Origin: Paenibacillus sp. 1011MAR3C5
GTDB lineage: Bacteria > Bacillota > Bacilli > Paenibacillales > Paenibacillaceae
DNA length: 64,000 bases
Direction of reading: 5' to 3'
Assembly: GCF_003591485.1 (NCBI RefSeq)
Contig: NZ_QZCF01000004.1
Coordinates: forward strand, 372,001 to 436,000
Part shown: positions 8,186 through 17,237 of the stretch, piece after piece
Numbering within the stretch: position 1 is the stretch's first letter
Layout of the letters: each line of letters starts with the position of its first letter
Position numbers and translations under genes: made by a program
Notes under the pieces: model-generated
Database searches by the model: none
What the model saw: the letters and a program-made list of their open reading frames with translations, nothing else
What the model was told of the DNA's origin: nothing

Positions 8186-9310
8186 CTACTCCAGCAGGCC
8201 GCGTGCGGCTACTGGCGTTTGAACCAGCGTGCCGTCGGCTTGCTGCAGATAGACGAAGTTATGCAAGTTAATTGTGCTGCAGATGTGATTAGGAATAATG
8301 GCAATGACGTCACCGACCTGATAGGGGCTGTCGGCTTTTATCGAGATGACGCCATGCTCTTCGTTCATGCGCTCGAACACAGCGTCGGGATCGCCGACAA
8401 TATGGCCGAAGCCCTTCAGATGGAGGGGCGCTTTGTCCGGCTGCACGTCCGTTGCGAATGTCTTGCTGCCGCCGTCGATGACAATCCGGGTGGGCGTCGG
8501 ACGGCTTACTACAGTAGCCATAACAGCGCCTGCGCAATCGCTGGTCTCGCATAGCCCGAATGCGGCCTGCATGACATCTTGGTAAATATAAGTGCCGGGA
8601 CGAACCTCTGTAATGCCTTCGATCTCTGCGGCGTACAGAGCCGTTGGCGAGGAGCCGACGCTAATGTCGCGGATCGCCACGCCAGCGGCGCGGATCGCTT
8701 CGGCCGTCTGAACCATGAAACGTCCTTCCTCATGGCCTGCCGCCCGAAGATCCGTCGTTGCAGAGCCGCTTAGCATCGCGCCGCGATAAGTGAAGATACC
8801 ACTTAGCAAGACGCCGTCCAGCTTGGAGATTTGCTGAGCCAAAGCTGGTGCTGCAGATGCATCCACTCCCGTCCGGTTTAAGCCTGATTCGATCTCCATT
8901 CTCACTTCCAGCTGAACGCCGTGCTTCGAGGCTGCTTGCGAGATGCGCTGGGCTCCCTCCAGGCTATCCACGCCGATGATGAGGCGAATGCCGGATTGAA
9001 CGAGCTTGACCGCTCTCTCCAGCTTGGACATGCCTACTATCGGATAAGCGACAAATATATCGGTAATGCCGCCAGATGCCATTACTTCTGCTTCAGCGAT
9101 CTTGGCAACCGTAATGCCGACTGCGCCCTCGTCGAGCTGACGCTGCGCCATCTGAGGCAGCTTATGCGTCTTGGCATGCGGGCGAAGCTGAACGCTGGTT
9201 TTGTTGATCGCTTCCGCCATCTTGGCAATGTTGGACTCAACCGTTTTCAATGAGATGACGACTCCTGGTGTTTCGATTGCTGCAGCGATTGTGCTTGCGT
9301 TACGGCTCAT
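8186..9310 (-). CDS. D-threonine aldolase / DSD1-like PLP enzyme (alanine racemase N-terminal fold)
   Basis: A 374-residue fold-type III PLP enzyme. RPHAKTHK carries the PLP lysine (Lys47), and IPNHICSTINLHN near the C-terminus matches the His-x-Cys zinc site of the DSD1 / D-threonine aldolase family. The start at 9310 (MSRNAST) lies 10 nt after GGGAGG; the longer frame to 9328 would place its ATG before that site. Family members are zinc/PLP D-serine or D-3-hydroxyaspartate dehydratases and D-threonine aldolases. A dehydratase would release an imine that the co-encoded RidA could hydrolyse, which favours, but does not prove, dehydratase activity. It sits between a DauR-like regulator and a D-aminoacylase. 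Confidence 0.85.
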   Translation of the reverse strand: MSRNASTIAAAIETPGVVISLKTVESNIAKMAEAINKTSVQLRPHAKTHKLPQMAQRQLDEGAVGITVAKIAEAEVMASGGITDIFVAYPIVGMSKLERAVKLVQSGIRLIIGVDSLEGAQRISQAASKHGVQLEVRMEIESGLNRTGVDASAAPALAQQISKLDGVLLSGIFTYRGAMLSGSATTDLRAAGHEEGRFMVQTAEAIRAAGVAIRDISVGSSPTALYAAEIEGITEVRPGTYIYQDVMQAAFGLCETSDCAGAVMATVVSRPTPTRIVIDGGSKTFATDVQPDKAPLHLKGFGHIVGDPDAVFERMNEEHGVISIKADSPYQVGDVIAIIPNHICSTINLHNFVYLQQADGTLVQTPVAARGLLE

Positions 9311-9335
9311 TATGAAAGAACCTCCCATTAATCCT

Positions 9336-9968
9336 TCAAGATTTCGATTCTTCTAAGTAGTTATATAATGTGAATTTGGAGATGCTTAAGTACCCGCATA
9401 TTTTCTCGCCCGATTTCTTAATCAGGAAAGCGCCCTTCTCATCCAAGAGCTGAATCAGGCGTATCTTATCATCCTTGGTCATGAGCGCCGGCGGTCTGCC
9501 GATCGTCTCCTGAGCCTCCATGATCAGTGTATCCAGCAGCTCGTTTACACTGCTGACGAACGATTCGCGGACTGGCTGAAGCCCGCTTCCCGTTAAGGAT
9601 TGGAGCGTCTTCTCCGCCATCATAATATCGGTTATATCTAAGTTAATGCATACGGCTCCGATAATCTGGTCCGCTTTGTTCTTCACGTACATCGAGGTAG
9701 AGCGCAGGATGCGTCCGTCCGCCGTTTGGGTAATATAATTGTGGCGGTTGTCGCCGTCGGATGTGCCGCGCATAATCTCCAGACCGAGATTGGTGCTGGG
9801 GTCGCCGACTTTGCGTCCCGTTACATGTCCGTTCTCAATGGCGACGATGGTGCTGTCGTAAGGCTTCGACCAGTCATGAATGACGACTTCGCAATTGTCC
9901 CCGAATTGAGCGGCAATGCCTTTGGCAAGCTCGGCAAAAAACATAAATTCTTGGGATATAGTCTCCAA
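9336..9968 (-). CDS. YheO/DauR-like PAS-HTH transcriptional regulator
   Basis: About 210 residues with an N-terminal YheO-like PAS domain (FFAELAKGIAAQFGDNCEVVIHD to GAVCINLDIT) and a C-terminal HTH (DDKIRLIQLLDEKGAFLIKK to YLSISKFTLYNYLEE). This is the layout of DauR, a repressor of D-arginine catabolism. I prefer the TTG start at 9968, which lies 6 nt after AAAGGGGG; an ATG at 9986 gives 6 extra residues but has a weaker site. It is the first gene of a leftward group with the PLP enzyme, D-aminoacylase and RidA, so it probably senses a D-amino acid or derivative and controls its own operon. The operator could not be identified. Confidence 0.85.
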   Translation of the reverse strand: METISQEFMFFAELAKGIAAQFGDNCEVVIHDWSKPYDSTIVAIENGHVTGRKVGDPSTNLGLEIMRGTSDGDNRHNYITQTADGRILRSTSMYVKNKADQIIGAVCINLDITDIMMAEKTLQSLTGSGLQPVRESFVSSVNELLDTLIMEAQETIGRPPALMTKDDKIRLIQLLDEKGAFLIKKSGEKICGYLSISKFTLYNYLEESKS

Positions 9969-10010
9969 CGTACGCCCCCTTTCCATACCTCTAACCTTTA
10001 TCTAGTCCAC

Positions 10011-10039
10011 ATGGTACACCTACACAAGTGAAAAATCAA
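10011..10039 (-). promoter_or_regulatory. possible sigma-A promoter of the D-amino-acid operon
   Basis: On the minus strand TTGATT (complement of 10034-10039) and TACCAT (complement of 10011-10016) are separated by 17 bp and lie 43-71 bp upstream of the regulator start. The -10 is a partial match. Confidence 0.4.
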
Positions 10040-10150
10040 ACTAAAATTTTGTTATACTAAAAAAAAGTATGACAGGCTGTTGAACAGATAGCCGATGACC
10101 GGATTGGTCATTCTAAATAGAGGTTTTTTTGGCAGGAGGAATGCGATTTC

Positions 10151-11929
10151 ATGCGTTGGATCAGCAGCTCGTTGAAACGTAAACTATCCGTATTTTTATT
10201 GCTCGCCGTACTAATCCCTTTACTTGCACTTGGTTTGTTCGCTTATAATATGGCGGCAACCTCGACGGAGGAGAAGGCGAAGCAGTCCGGCGCAGGGATT
10301 CTGAGGCAGATGGCGACCAACATGGAGTTCATCGTACAGGACGCCGAGAATATATCGCTTTTTCTGATCGGGCAGAAGGATGTGCAGCAATTTTTGAGCG
10401 GATCGGGCACCGCTCCAGTTCAACAAACGAAAATGATTGAGTTTTTATCTAATTTGGTCTATTCCAAGCGATATATTTCCGATATTACTATATATCCGGT
10501 TCATTCTTCTCCGCCCATATCGAATACGACCATATTCCATACGGACCTGCAGAGTGCAGATGGGCGGATAGAGGATTTTCAGTCGAAAACTAAATTTTGG
10601 ACGGCCAAATATGAGACGGATACAGCTACAGGCACGAACCAGGTTATTTCGCTGGTCAGACCGATTCGCAGCTTAACGAACTACAGACACCTGGGCACGC
10701 TCGTCATCAGCCTGAATGAACGCGCGCTCACGCAAATCTTGAATCAAGCCAGCATTTCGGAAAACGGGGAGGTATGGCTGAGCAACAGTGAAGGCGTCAT
10801 TCTGTCTGGCACTGGGGAAAATCCGCCACATACAGACAAACTTGGCGATTTGCTAACGGATGCGCGGCTTGAGAAAGCCTCAGGCTGGCTATATGATGGG
10901 ACTGGAGAAAACAAGCGCACCGTTCTCTATGATACGGTGGACGGCGTGGAATGGAGATTGACGGGCATGATGCCCATGGAAGATTTTCGCAATGAGAACA
11001 GCTTCGTGCTGAAACTGATGGTTGCCGTCATTGGCGTATCCATGCTCATTGCTTCCATACTTGTCCTTTATTTTGTACAAAGAATAACGAATCCGTTAAT
11101 GATGCTGACAAGCTTTCTGAAAAATTCCAATCCCGAGGATTCCTTCCAGACGTACCCCGTCGAATCGATGGATGAGGTTGGCCAGCTTGTTCGAAGCTAC
11201 AATAAGCTTAGCGATAGAATCACCCAACTTACCGAGCAGGTCAAGCAGGAGGAATCCAGCAAGAAGGAAGCGGATATGCAGGCGCTGCAGGCGCAGATCA
11301 ACCCTCACTTCCTATATAACACGCTATCGTCCATTCATTGGATGGCGTTGATGAACAGGGATGACAAGATCGCCGATATGGTAGGGAGCTTAAGTGATTT
11401 TCTGCGGTTCAGCTTGAACAAAGGGGAAGAGTTTTGTTCCGTGGAGCAAGAAGTGGCGCATGCCAAGCACTATGCCAATATTCAGTCCATCCGCTTCCCT
11501 GGCAAGTTCTGGATCAAGCTTGACATCGATCCTGAGTTGAATTCGGAGCGCATGCTGAAGCTGCTGCTTCAGCCCTTAATCGAAAATGCGCTTATTCACG
11601 GTATTCAGCAGCAGCCGGAAGCGGGGGAGATCAAAGTGACCGCGGAGCGTGCAGAGGGGCGGATGCTCTTCAGCGTGGAGGACAACGGAGTCGGAATGGA
11701 GCAAGGCAAGCTGGCCGAGATTCAGCAGGAGCTTCGAGGACCTGAGGATCAGAAGCGGGATATGGAGCGGCTGGAGCGAGGAAGCTACGGTCTGCGCAAT
11801 GTGCATAAGCGGCTTCAACTGCATTATGGCATGGAATCGGGTCTGCGCGTTGAGAGCGCACACCAAGAGGGGACGAAGGTATCCTTCGCCATACCACTTA
11901 TGCTTAGAGAGGAGGCGGAGTCGGAATGA
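10151..11929 (+). CDS. YesM-type sensor histidine kinase
   Basis: A 592-residue membrane kinase. TM1 lies at about residues 12-33, an extracellular sensor (Cache-like) of about 250 residues follows, TM2 is near residue 300 (LMVAVIGVSMLIASILVLYFV), then HAMP (QRITNPLMMLTSFL). The YesM-type phosphoacceptor box is ADMQALQAQINPHFLYNTLSSIHW (His386), and the HATPase_c box DNGVGMEQGK is near the C-terminus. LytS/YesM kinases pair with AraC-type regulators, here encoded by the next gene with a 4-bp ATGA overlap. They usually control carbohydrate uptake genes. The downstream solute-binding lipoprotein could supply the signal. The stimulus cannot be read from sequence. Confidence 0.92.
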   Translation: MRWISSSLKRKLSVFLLLAVLIPLLALGLFAYNMAATSTEEKAKQSGAGILRQMATNMEFIVQDAENISLFLIGQKDVQQFLSGSGTAPVQQTKMIEFLSNLVYSKRYISDITIYPVHSSPPISNTTIFHTDLQSADGRIEDFQSKTKFWTAKYETDTATGTNQVISLVRPIRSLTNYRHLGTLVISLNERALTQILNQASISENGEVWLSNSEGVILSGTGENPPHTDKLGDLLTDARLEKASGWLYDGTGENKRTVLYDTVDGVEWRLTGMMPMEDFRNENSFVLKLMVAVIGVSMLIASILVLYFVQRITNPLMMLTSFLKNSNPEDSFQTYPVESMDEVGQLVRSYNKLSDRITQLTEQVKQEESSKKEADMQALQAQINPHFLYNTLSSIHWMALMNRDDKIADMVGSLSDFLRFSLNKGEEFCSVEQEVAHAKHYANIQSIRFPGKFWIKLDIDPELNSERMLKLLLQPLIENALIHGIQQQPEAGEIKVTAERAEGRMLFSVEDNGVGMEQGKLAEIQQELRGPEDQKRDMERLERGSYGLRNVHKRLQLHYGMESGLRVESAHQEGTKVSFAIPLMLREEAESE

Positions 11930-13461
11930 AGCTGTTAATTGTTGATGATGAAGTTATTATTCGCACAGGCTTAAGCACCGTGATTCCGTGGCCGGAATAC
12001 GGATATGAGCTGCTTCAGCCTGCAGCATCCGCTGAGGAAGCGATCGCAAGACTGGAATCGGAGCGGCCGGATATTGTGCTGACCGATATTCAGATGACCG
12101 GACTTAACGGGTTCGATCTGGCCAGGGAAGTGAGGCGGATTCTGCCAAGCACGGAAGTGATCATCTTGACCGGGTATGATCAATTCGAATATGCAAGAAG
12201 GGCAATAACAGAGGGCGTAAGCGACTACTTGCTTAAAACAAGCCGTCCGGATGAAATCAAGAGTGCTGTCGGCGCTGCACGCGAGAGAATTGTGTTGCGG
12301 GGGGAGAGCGGCAACCGGAATGAACTGCGGGAGAAGCTTATTGAGACGCTGATCCAGGGCGGCGAGGTAGACTATGCGACGATGCGTCAGAGCATGAGGC
12401 TCTTGCCTCGGCTCCGGATGGATACGGCATCGCGCTATGTCGTCTGCTGCATTGGGGCTACCGGCTGGGGGACAGAGAACGGATATGGCAAGCTTCTGCT
12501 GTTCGCAGCCCATAATGTGATCGATGAGCTGGTCGAGGGAGAAGCGGCTTTGCGGGAGGATCATATTCTGTTGATTCTTCCTCTTATGAAAGGCGAGGAA
12601 GGCAGCTTGGCCAAGCTGGAGGATATGCTGATGCGAATAGAGCGCAAGCTCAAATGCAAGCTTTACGCGGCGGTAGGCGAAGAGGTCTGCAGCCTTGACG
12701 AATTAAAGCGTTCCATCGACAGCGCACAGCATACGTTCTTGTATCACGGATTGTTGCCCGATGTCCGAATGATCCATACTCGTGACGTATGCAGACGCAA
12801 GGGCGGCCGCCGAGCTTGTTCGCCGGGGGAGAAGGAGGATCTGTACGCATTGCTGCAGGAAGGGGATGCGCCCGCACTTCAGCTTTGGCTGGAAGGCATG
12901 GTGGATGCGTTGGAATCAGATGAAGAAACGACGCCGGAATCCTATCATGCTTATCTTAATTCTGTGCTGCTGGAGGCAGAGGAGTCGGTCTATCGTTTAG
13001 TGAAGGAGGCAGGCGCAGAGCCGGCGGCGGCGATCAAGGCATTGCCGATTCCGTTAAAGCTTGCTGCTGAGAACGGGCGCGAGGAGATGATGAATCGCGT
13101 GCTGGAATTATTGAAGGATTATTTAACCGCCTCCGGCCATCACAGCATGCCGCCTATGAATCGTGCGATCACATACATACAGGAACATCTCGAAGAAGAT
13201 CTGTCTTTGGCTCTGGTCGCGAAGCGGGTGCAGCTTACCCCGCACCACTTCAGCGAGGTGTTCCGGCGGGAGACCGGCCATACGTATGCGGAGTTTGTAG
13301 CGAAGGCCAGGGTGGAGAAGGCTATGGTGCTGCTAAAAGAAACGGATGCTTCTTCCAGCGAGATTGCCAGTCGAGTGGGTTACGGGGACGTGGAGTTTTT
13401 CAGCGGGCTATTTGAAAAACATACGGGCTTTACGCCTTGGGAATACCGTCGTAGGAGATAG
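11926..13461 (+). CDS. YesN-type response regulator with AraC HTH
   Basis: A 511-residue regulator. The receiver domain (residues 1-120) has the acidic pair Asp7-Asp8, phospho-acceptor Asp54 (VLTDIQM) and the conserved Lys in DYLLKTSRP. A middle region of about 280 residues is of the poorly conserved YesN type. The C-terminal AraC/XylS double HTH spans about residues 405-511 (AITYIQEHLEEDLSLALVAK; IASRVGYGDVEFFSGLFEKHTG). The start overlaps the kinase stop by 4 bp, indicating translational coupling. It probably activates the solute-binding protein gene that follows and perhaps unlinked permease genes. Confidence 0.92.
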   Translation: MKLLIVDDEVIIRTGLSTVIPWPEYGYELLQPAASAEEAIARLESERPDIVLTDIQMTGLNGFDLAREVRRILPSTEVIILTGYDQFEYARRAITEGVSDYLLKTSRPDEIKSAVGAARERIVLRGESGNRNELREKLIETLIQGGEVDYATMRQSMRLLPRLRMDTASRYVVCCIGATGWGTENGYGKLLLFAAHNVIDELVEGEAALREDHILLILPLMKGEEGSLAKLEDMLMRIERKLKCKLYAAVGEEVCSLDELKRSIDSAQHTFLYHGLLPDVRMIHTRDVCRRKGGRRACSPGEKEDLYALLQEGDAPALQLWLEGMVDALESDEETTPESYHAYLNSVLLEAEESVYRLVKEAGAEPAAAIKALPIPLKLAAENGREEMMNRVLELLKDYLTASGHHSMPPMNRAITYIQEHLEEDLSLALVAKRVQLTPHHFSEVFRRETGHTYAEFVAKARVEKAMVLLKETDASSSEIASRVGYGDVEFFSGLFEKHTGFTPWEYRRRR

Positions 13462-13548
13462 AACGTAAGGCTGAACACAATCTTGTCTAAGCGATACGCT
13501 GATCGTTTCCGTATCCATCGATTAATCTACCATTGGGGGGAGCACGGG

Positions 13549-14883
13549 ATGAAAAGAACTGTAACGGCTGTTGTTGCCTTGACTGTTCTTCTTGCTGTGT
13601 CGACTGGTTGCAGCATTCTGAAGTCCTGGGATGCCAACAAGGCCGGCAACATAAGGGCAACCATTTCGTTGTGGCATAATTTCACCGGGGATGATCTGCG
13701 TGCGCAGACCATGCGGGCGATTATTCAAGAGTTTGAAGAAGCTCATCCTAAGATCAAGGTTCAGGTAAGGGAGATTGCGCCTGATGAATATCGGAAGCGG
13801 CTGAAGGAAAGCGCGGAGACTGGCCATATGCCGGATGTATTTGTCTTGTGGAGCGGTGCGATGACAAGGGAGTACGCGGCTGCATCCCTGATCCAACCGA
13901 TTGATGAGCTGGTGGATGCCTATCCCGAGTGGAGGGACGGCTTTCTGCCCAATTCGCTGGAAGCCTTTAAGGATAGAGGACTTGTCTATGGCGCTCCAAT
14001 GGGGCTGTCGCCGACTTCTATCCTGTATTACAACAAGCGGATATTCGAAGAGAACAGACTGAGCGTGCCAAAGACGTGGAGCGAGCTGCTGTATGTTATC
14101 GATAAGCTTAACCGCAATGGAATTACGCCAGTCGCCCTCGGCAATAAGGCGGGGTGGCCGGCTCAATCCAGCATTTTCAGCTCGCTTGCTGACCGGGTGA
14201 CCGGCACCGAGTGGCTCATGTATGCGGTACGTCAGGAAGGGGGCGTTCGCTTCACCGACCCAACGTTCATCGAGGCGCTGAATTATATGAAGCAGCTCGG
14301 CGAAGCGGGAGCTTTCCAGGCAGGTTATCAGCTTATTGATAATGTGGAGATGGAGCTTATGTTCGCCAGAGGGGAGGCGGCTATGATGATCGACGGTGGC
14401 TGGGCGCTAACGAATCTGGCGGCGAACGCGACGCAGGAAGCGATGAATGAAATGGGAGCCGCGCTGCTTCCTGCTATCCCGGGCGGCAAGGGCGATCCAA
14501 ATACGCTAGCAGGGGCTGTCGGCTCCGGCATGGCGCTAGGCAAAAGCGCAACAGGAGCCAAAAAGGATGCCGCTTTCGAGTTAATTTATGCGATGTCCGG
14601 TCCGGAAGCCCAGCAGCGGACGCTGGAGAGCAACCAACTGGTCAGCTATAAGATTGAGCTGGACAAGAGCAAGGTGTCGCCAATCTTTGCAGAGGTGTAT
14701 GATTTGGTGAATAGCGTCAGTCTGACACCCGTCTATGACGGTGTACTGACGACAGAAGGAGCAGAGGCGCTGAACGACGGACTCCAGGAGCTACTGGAGG
14801 GAGGAGATCCGAAGCAGATAGCTGCCAGCATTCAGGAAGCGCATGCCAAGGCGCTGGGACAATTGCTGGGGAGCATGCCCTAG
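13549..14883 (+). CDS. extracellular solute-binding lipoprotein (family 1, sugar type)
   Basis: 444 residues. The start at 13549 follows a G-rich ribosome site (TTGGGGGGAG) and gives a lipoprotein leader (KRTVTAVVALTVLLAVSTGC; Cys21 the acylation site). The mature part has the family-1 solute-binding pattern: ISLWHNFTGDD at the N-terminus, MPDVFVLWSG, VYGAPMGLSPTSILYYNKRIFEE, and GEAAMMIDGGWAL. It would bind a sugar or oligosaccharide outside the membrane. It lies 87 bp after a YesM/YesN pair, but no permease genes follow; the next gene is a metal-type GTPase. It may therefore work with a distant transporter or serve as a sensing accessory to the kinase. Confidence 0.88.
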   Translation: MKRTVTAVVALTVLLAVSTGCSILKSWDANKAGNIRATISLWHNFTGDDLRAQTMRAIIQEFEEAHPKIKVQVREIAPDEYRKRLKESAETGHMPDVFVLWSGAMTREYAAASLIQPIDELVDAYPEWRDGFLPNSLEAFKDRGLVYGAPMGLSPTSILYYNKRIFEENRLSVPKTWSELLYVIDKLNRNGITPVALGNKAGWPAQSSIFSSLADRVTGTEWLMYAVRQEGGVRFTDPTFIEALNYMKQLGEAGAFQAGYQLIDNVEMELMFARGEAAMMIDGGWALTNLAANATQEAMNEMGAALLPAIPGGKGDPNTLAGAVGSGMALGKSATGAKKDAAFELIYAMSGPEAQQRTLESNQLVSYKIELDKSKVSPIFAEVYDLVNSVSLTPVYDGVLTTEGAEALNDGLQELLEGGDPKQIAASIQEAHAKALGQLLGSMP

Positions 14884-14906
14884 AACGGTACGAGGAGAAT
14901 GGGATT

Positions 14907-15899
14907 ATGAGTGATCGGAATCAACCTGTTATACAATCAAAGAAGACGCCCGTCTATTTATTGTCGGGATTCTTAGGCAGCGGCAAGACGACGTTCTTGA
15001 CCAGCTTGCTGGCCCGACTTAAGGCGGAGGGAAAGCGTCCGGCCGTTATCATGAACGAACTGGGCGACATCAATCTGGATGGCGAGCTGATCAGCCGCGA
15101 CGTTCCGATGGCCGAGATGCTTGGGGGATGCATCTGCTGCTCTATTCGCGGCGATCTGGGCGTGGAGATTGCTTCCTTGATCGGGGAGCATCATCCCGAT
15201 GCCATCATCATTGAGTCGACGGGCGCAGCCAATCCGATGGAGACGCTTGACGGGGTAGCTGATGCGGCGATGTATGCCTCCCTGGAGCTTCGCTCTGTGG
15301 TTACGATCGTAGACGGGCCCGAGCTGCTGGAGCGAAGAAAGCTGGGCAAAGGACGAACCTACAAGCTGATGGTTGAGCAGATCAGGTGCGCTACACTCCT
15401 GATGCTGAACAAGACCGACAAGCTGGCGCCGGATCAACTGGTGGAAGCACAGCAATTGCTTAGGGAGCTGAATGCGCATGCAGCTATTATGCCGGCGGTT
15501 CGTTGCGTGATTAACGATTGGGAGTGGCTGGACGAAACGGCTGTCCGCGAGACGGAGGACCGGCAGGAACTGGGCGGACATGGTGAGCAGCTCGAGCATC
15601 ATCACAGCCATGGTCATGTCATGGCGTATACCCATTATTTTGACGGGCCTGTTCATAGTGAGTCGTTCGAGGCACTGCTGCAGCAATTGCCGGGTTCCAT
15701 CTATCGTGCGAAGGGAGTTGTATCCTTCTCGGACATGTCGAGCGGGAGCCGATATCTGTTCCAATATGCGTATAAGGAATCTGATTTCATCCGCATCGAG
15801 CCGCAAGGCCATGTGAATGATGTCGCTGTGTTTATCGGCGAGCACTTCTCCAAGGAGGAGCTGCTAAAGATGATTAAGGAGCTGCAAGCTAAGTCGTAA
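14907..15899 (+). CDS. COG0523 (CobW/YjiA-type) G3E GTPase, putative metallochaperone
   Basis: A 330-residue G3E P-loop GTPase. Walker A is GFLGSGKTT (residues 21-29), the metal motif is GGCICCS (Cys75-x-Cys77-Cys78), Walker B region ESTGAANP, base-recognition NKTD, plus a His-rich segment HHHSHGH (bases about 15598-15620). The C-terminal CobW_C domain is recognisable (KGVVSFSDMSSGSRYLFQYAYKES). COG0523 proteins deliver or insert metals, often zinc or cobalt; the His run fits metal handling. The ribosome site GAGGAG precedes ATG 14907, and the gap to the upstream lipoprotein gene is 23 bp, so it may be read through from that operon although no functional tie is obvious. No Zur-like box was found. 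Confidence 0.88.
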   Translation: MSDRNQPVIQSKKTPVYLLSGFLGSGKTTFLTSLLARLKAEGKRPAVIMNELGDINLDGELISRDVPMAEMLGGCICCSIRGDLGVEIASLIGEHHPDAIIIESTGAANPMETLDGVADAAMYASLELRSVVTIVDGPELLERRKLGKGRTYKLMVEQIRCATLLMLNKTDKLAPDQLVEAQQLLRELNAHAAIMPAVRCVINDWEWLDETAVRETEDRQELGGHGEQLEHHHSHGHVMAYTHYFDGPVHSESFEALLQQLPGSIYRAKGVVSFSDMSSGSRYLFQYAYKESDFIRIEPQGHVNDVAVFIGEHFSKEELLKMIKELQAKS

Positions 15900-16009
15900 A
15901 TTGTTGAATCATGTCTATTCGGCTGCATGTATGGGAACAATATTCCAAATGAGGGGAATGCGATTCGCATCCGCTCCACATACATTGCGACAGAAGGGTG
16001 AGACAGCAA

Positions 16010-16597
16010 ATGAAGAAGGTCAACATATACCTGATTATGGCGGCCGCAATCGGCATCGCCGCAGCTTCTGTAGGCTCGTCCCATACAGCCATCTATGCGG
16101 AGCAACAATCCGTGGCTCAGATGCTGGAAGGACCGATCCTGAAGGACGACAGGGAAGCGAAGCATCATCGCGGCGGGATGTCCAAAGAGCAATTCGAGGC
16201 TTACCGGCTGAAGAAACTGCAAGAGATGGCCGTCTACTTCGGCATCACGACAGAGGGCAAGTCTGCGGATCAATTGAAGAAGGAGCTTCTCGCTGCCAAG
16301 GAAGCCAATAAGGAGAAGTGGGAAGCCTTCAAAGCGGAGCACCGGGCGAAGCGTCTGGAGCATCTGCAGAAAGTCGCCGAGAAGCATGGCATTGAGACCA
16401 AAGGAAAAACCGAGGATCAGCTTCGCGAAGAGCTGGAGAAGGCTCATGGCGACAAGGAGAAGCATCATTGGAAGGAAAGAAACGAGCAGCGGCAAGAGGA
16501 GCCGACACCTCAGCCAACCATCGCACCGGAGAAGAAAGCGACGCCTCAGCCAACCGCAACACCAGAGAAAGCAGCGCCTAAAGGGAAAAAATCCTGA
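16010..16597 (+). CDS. secreted charged/helical protein with Pro-Thr tail, unknown function
   Basis: 195 residues from ATG 16010 (GAAGGG lies upstream; a GTG four codons earlier is possible). A signal peptide ends near SSHTAIYA. The mature protein is highly charged and helical and contains two related segments (RLKKLQEMAVYFGITTEGKS and RLEHLQKVAEKHGIETKGKT) with similar DQL-EEL endings, suggesting an internal duplication. It ends in a Pro/Thr/Lys-rich tail (TPQPTIAPEKKATPQPTATPEK) of the sort that spans the wall. Not recognised beyond that. A strong terminator follows. Confidence 0.7.
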   Translation: MKKVNIYLIMAAAIGIAAASVGSSHTAIYAEQQSVAQMLEGPILKDDREAKHHRGGMSKEQFEAYRLKKLQEMAVYFGITTEGKSADQLKKELLAAKEANKEKWEAFKAEHRAKRLEHLQKVAEKHGIETKGKTEDQLREELEKAHGDKEKHHWKERNEQRQEEPTPQPTIAPEKKATPQPTATPEKAAPKGKKS

Positions 16598-16610
16598 TTA
16601 CATGCGCGCA

Positions 16611-16659
16611 GGCATAGAAGTTTGCCAGAGAGGTTCTGGCAGGCTCCTATGCCTTTTTT
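16611..16659 (+). terminator. Rho-independent terminator
   Basis: Nested stem: outer GGCATAG / CTATGCC, inner TGCCAGA / TTCTGGCA, followed by T6. It lies 13 bp after the stop of the secreted charged protein. Confidence 0.8.
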
Positions 16660-16712
16660 ATATGCGCGCTTCGGGAGCGATTGCTGACAGACACATTGCT
16701 TGAAGGACAGTT

Positions 16713-17021
16713 CTAAATGGTAGTTGTAAAAAGAGTGCCGAACAAGAGTACCACAATGAGCAGATAAAAGGCCAGCAAGATGGCTGCCCATATGAGCGCA
16801 GCTTTGAAGTAATTTTGCTTCGACGGGTTGCCTTCCCCAAAGGCGAATACGAACATCATGACAATGTTCACAACGGGAATGATCATGAGCAGCATCGTGA
16901 GCATCCATTCCTTGACCGACACGATAGGCGCCATGTCCTGGGACTGCTGCAAGACATGCTGATGGTAAGCGTGCTGAGGGCTTCCTTCGCCGAATGACGG
17001 CGGAACCGGGTTGTTCTCCAC
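16713..17021 (-). CDS. small membrane protein, two TM helices, unknown function
   Basis: 102 residues from a GTG at 17021, which lies 8 nt after GGAAGGAG; the longer frame to 17123 passes through this ribosome site and is unlikely. The N-terminus is hydrophilic and Pro/His/Gln-rich (ENNPVPPSFGEG, HAYHQHVLQQSQ). Two hydrophobic helices follow (MLTMLLMIIPVVNIVMMFVFAFG; ALIWAAILLAFYLLIVVLLFG) joined by a short GNPSKQNYFK loop. I do not recognise a named family. It is divergent from the MerR/ABC operon. Confidence 0.7.
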   Translation of the reverse strand: MENNPVPPSFGEGSPQHAYHQHVLQQSQDMAPIVSVKEWMLTMLLMIIPVVNIVMMFVFAFGEGNPSKQNYFKAALIWAAILLAFYLLIVVLLFGTLFTTTI

Positions 17022-17183
17022 ATCAATCGCTCCTTCCGAAAGGGATAGGTAGCTTAAGAGCCACATTTCATTATATAGACGAATGCTGTAATTAAAACCA
17101 AATTTATCGCAGCGCTTATCCACTATTCGACCGATGATGACAAGCTATTATGAATCATGTTTTTTTAAAAAAAAAGGCTTGCG

Positions 17184-17217
17184 CTTGACGTTACGTCAAG
17201 TGATATGCTCGTATCAT
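17184..17217 (+). promoter_or_regulatory. MerR-type operator-promoter
   Basis: A perfect palindrome CTTGACGTTACGTCAAG (17184-17200) contains a TTGACG -35. TATCAT (17212-17217) is a possible -10 with an overlong spacer of about 21 bp, the arrangement MerR regulators act on. It lies 21 bp before the merR-like start, suggesting autoregulation of the regulator/ABC operon. Confidence 0.6.
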
Positions 17218-17237
17218 AGAGAGAGGAGGACGACAGG

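Noticed and set aside
14973-15845. 290-codon leftward ORF
   Set aside because: Antisense to the COG0523 GTPase with complete motifs.
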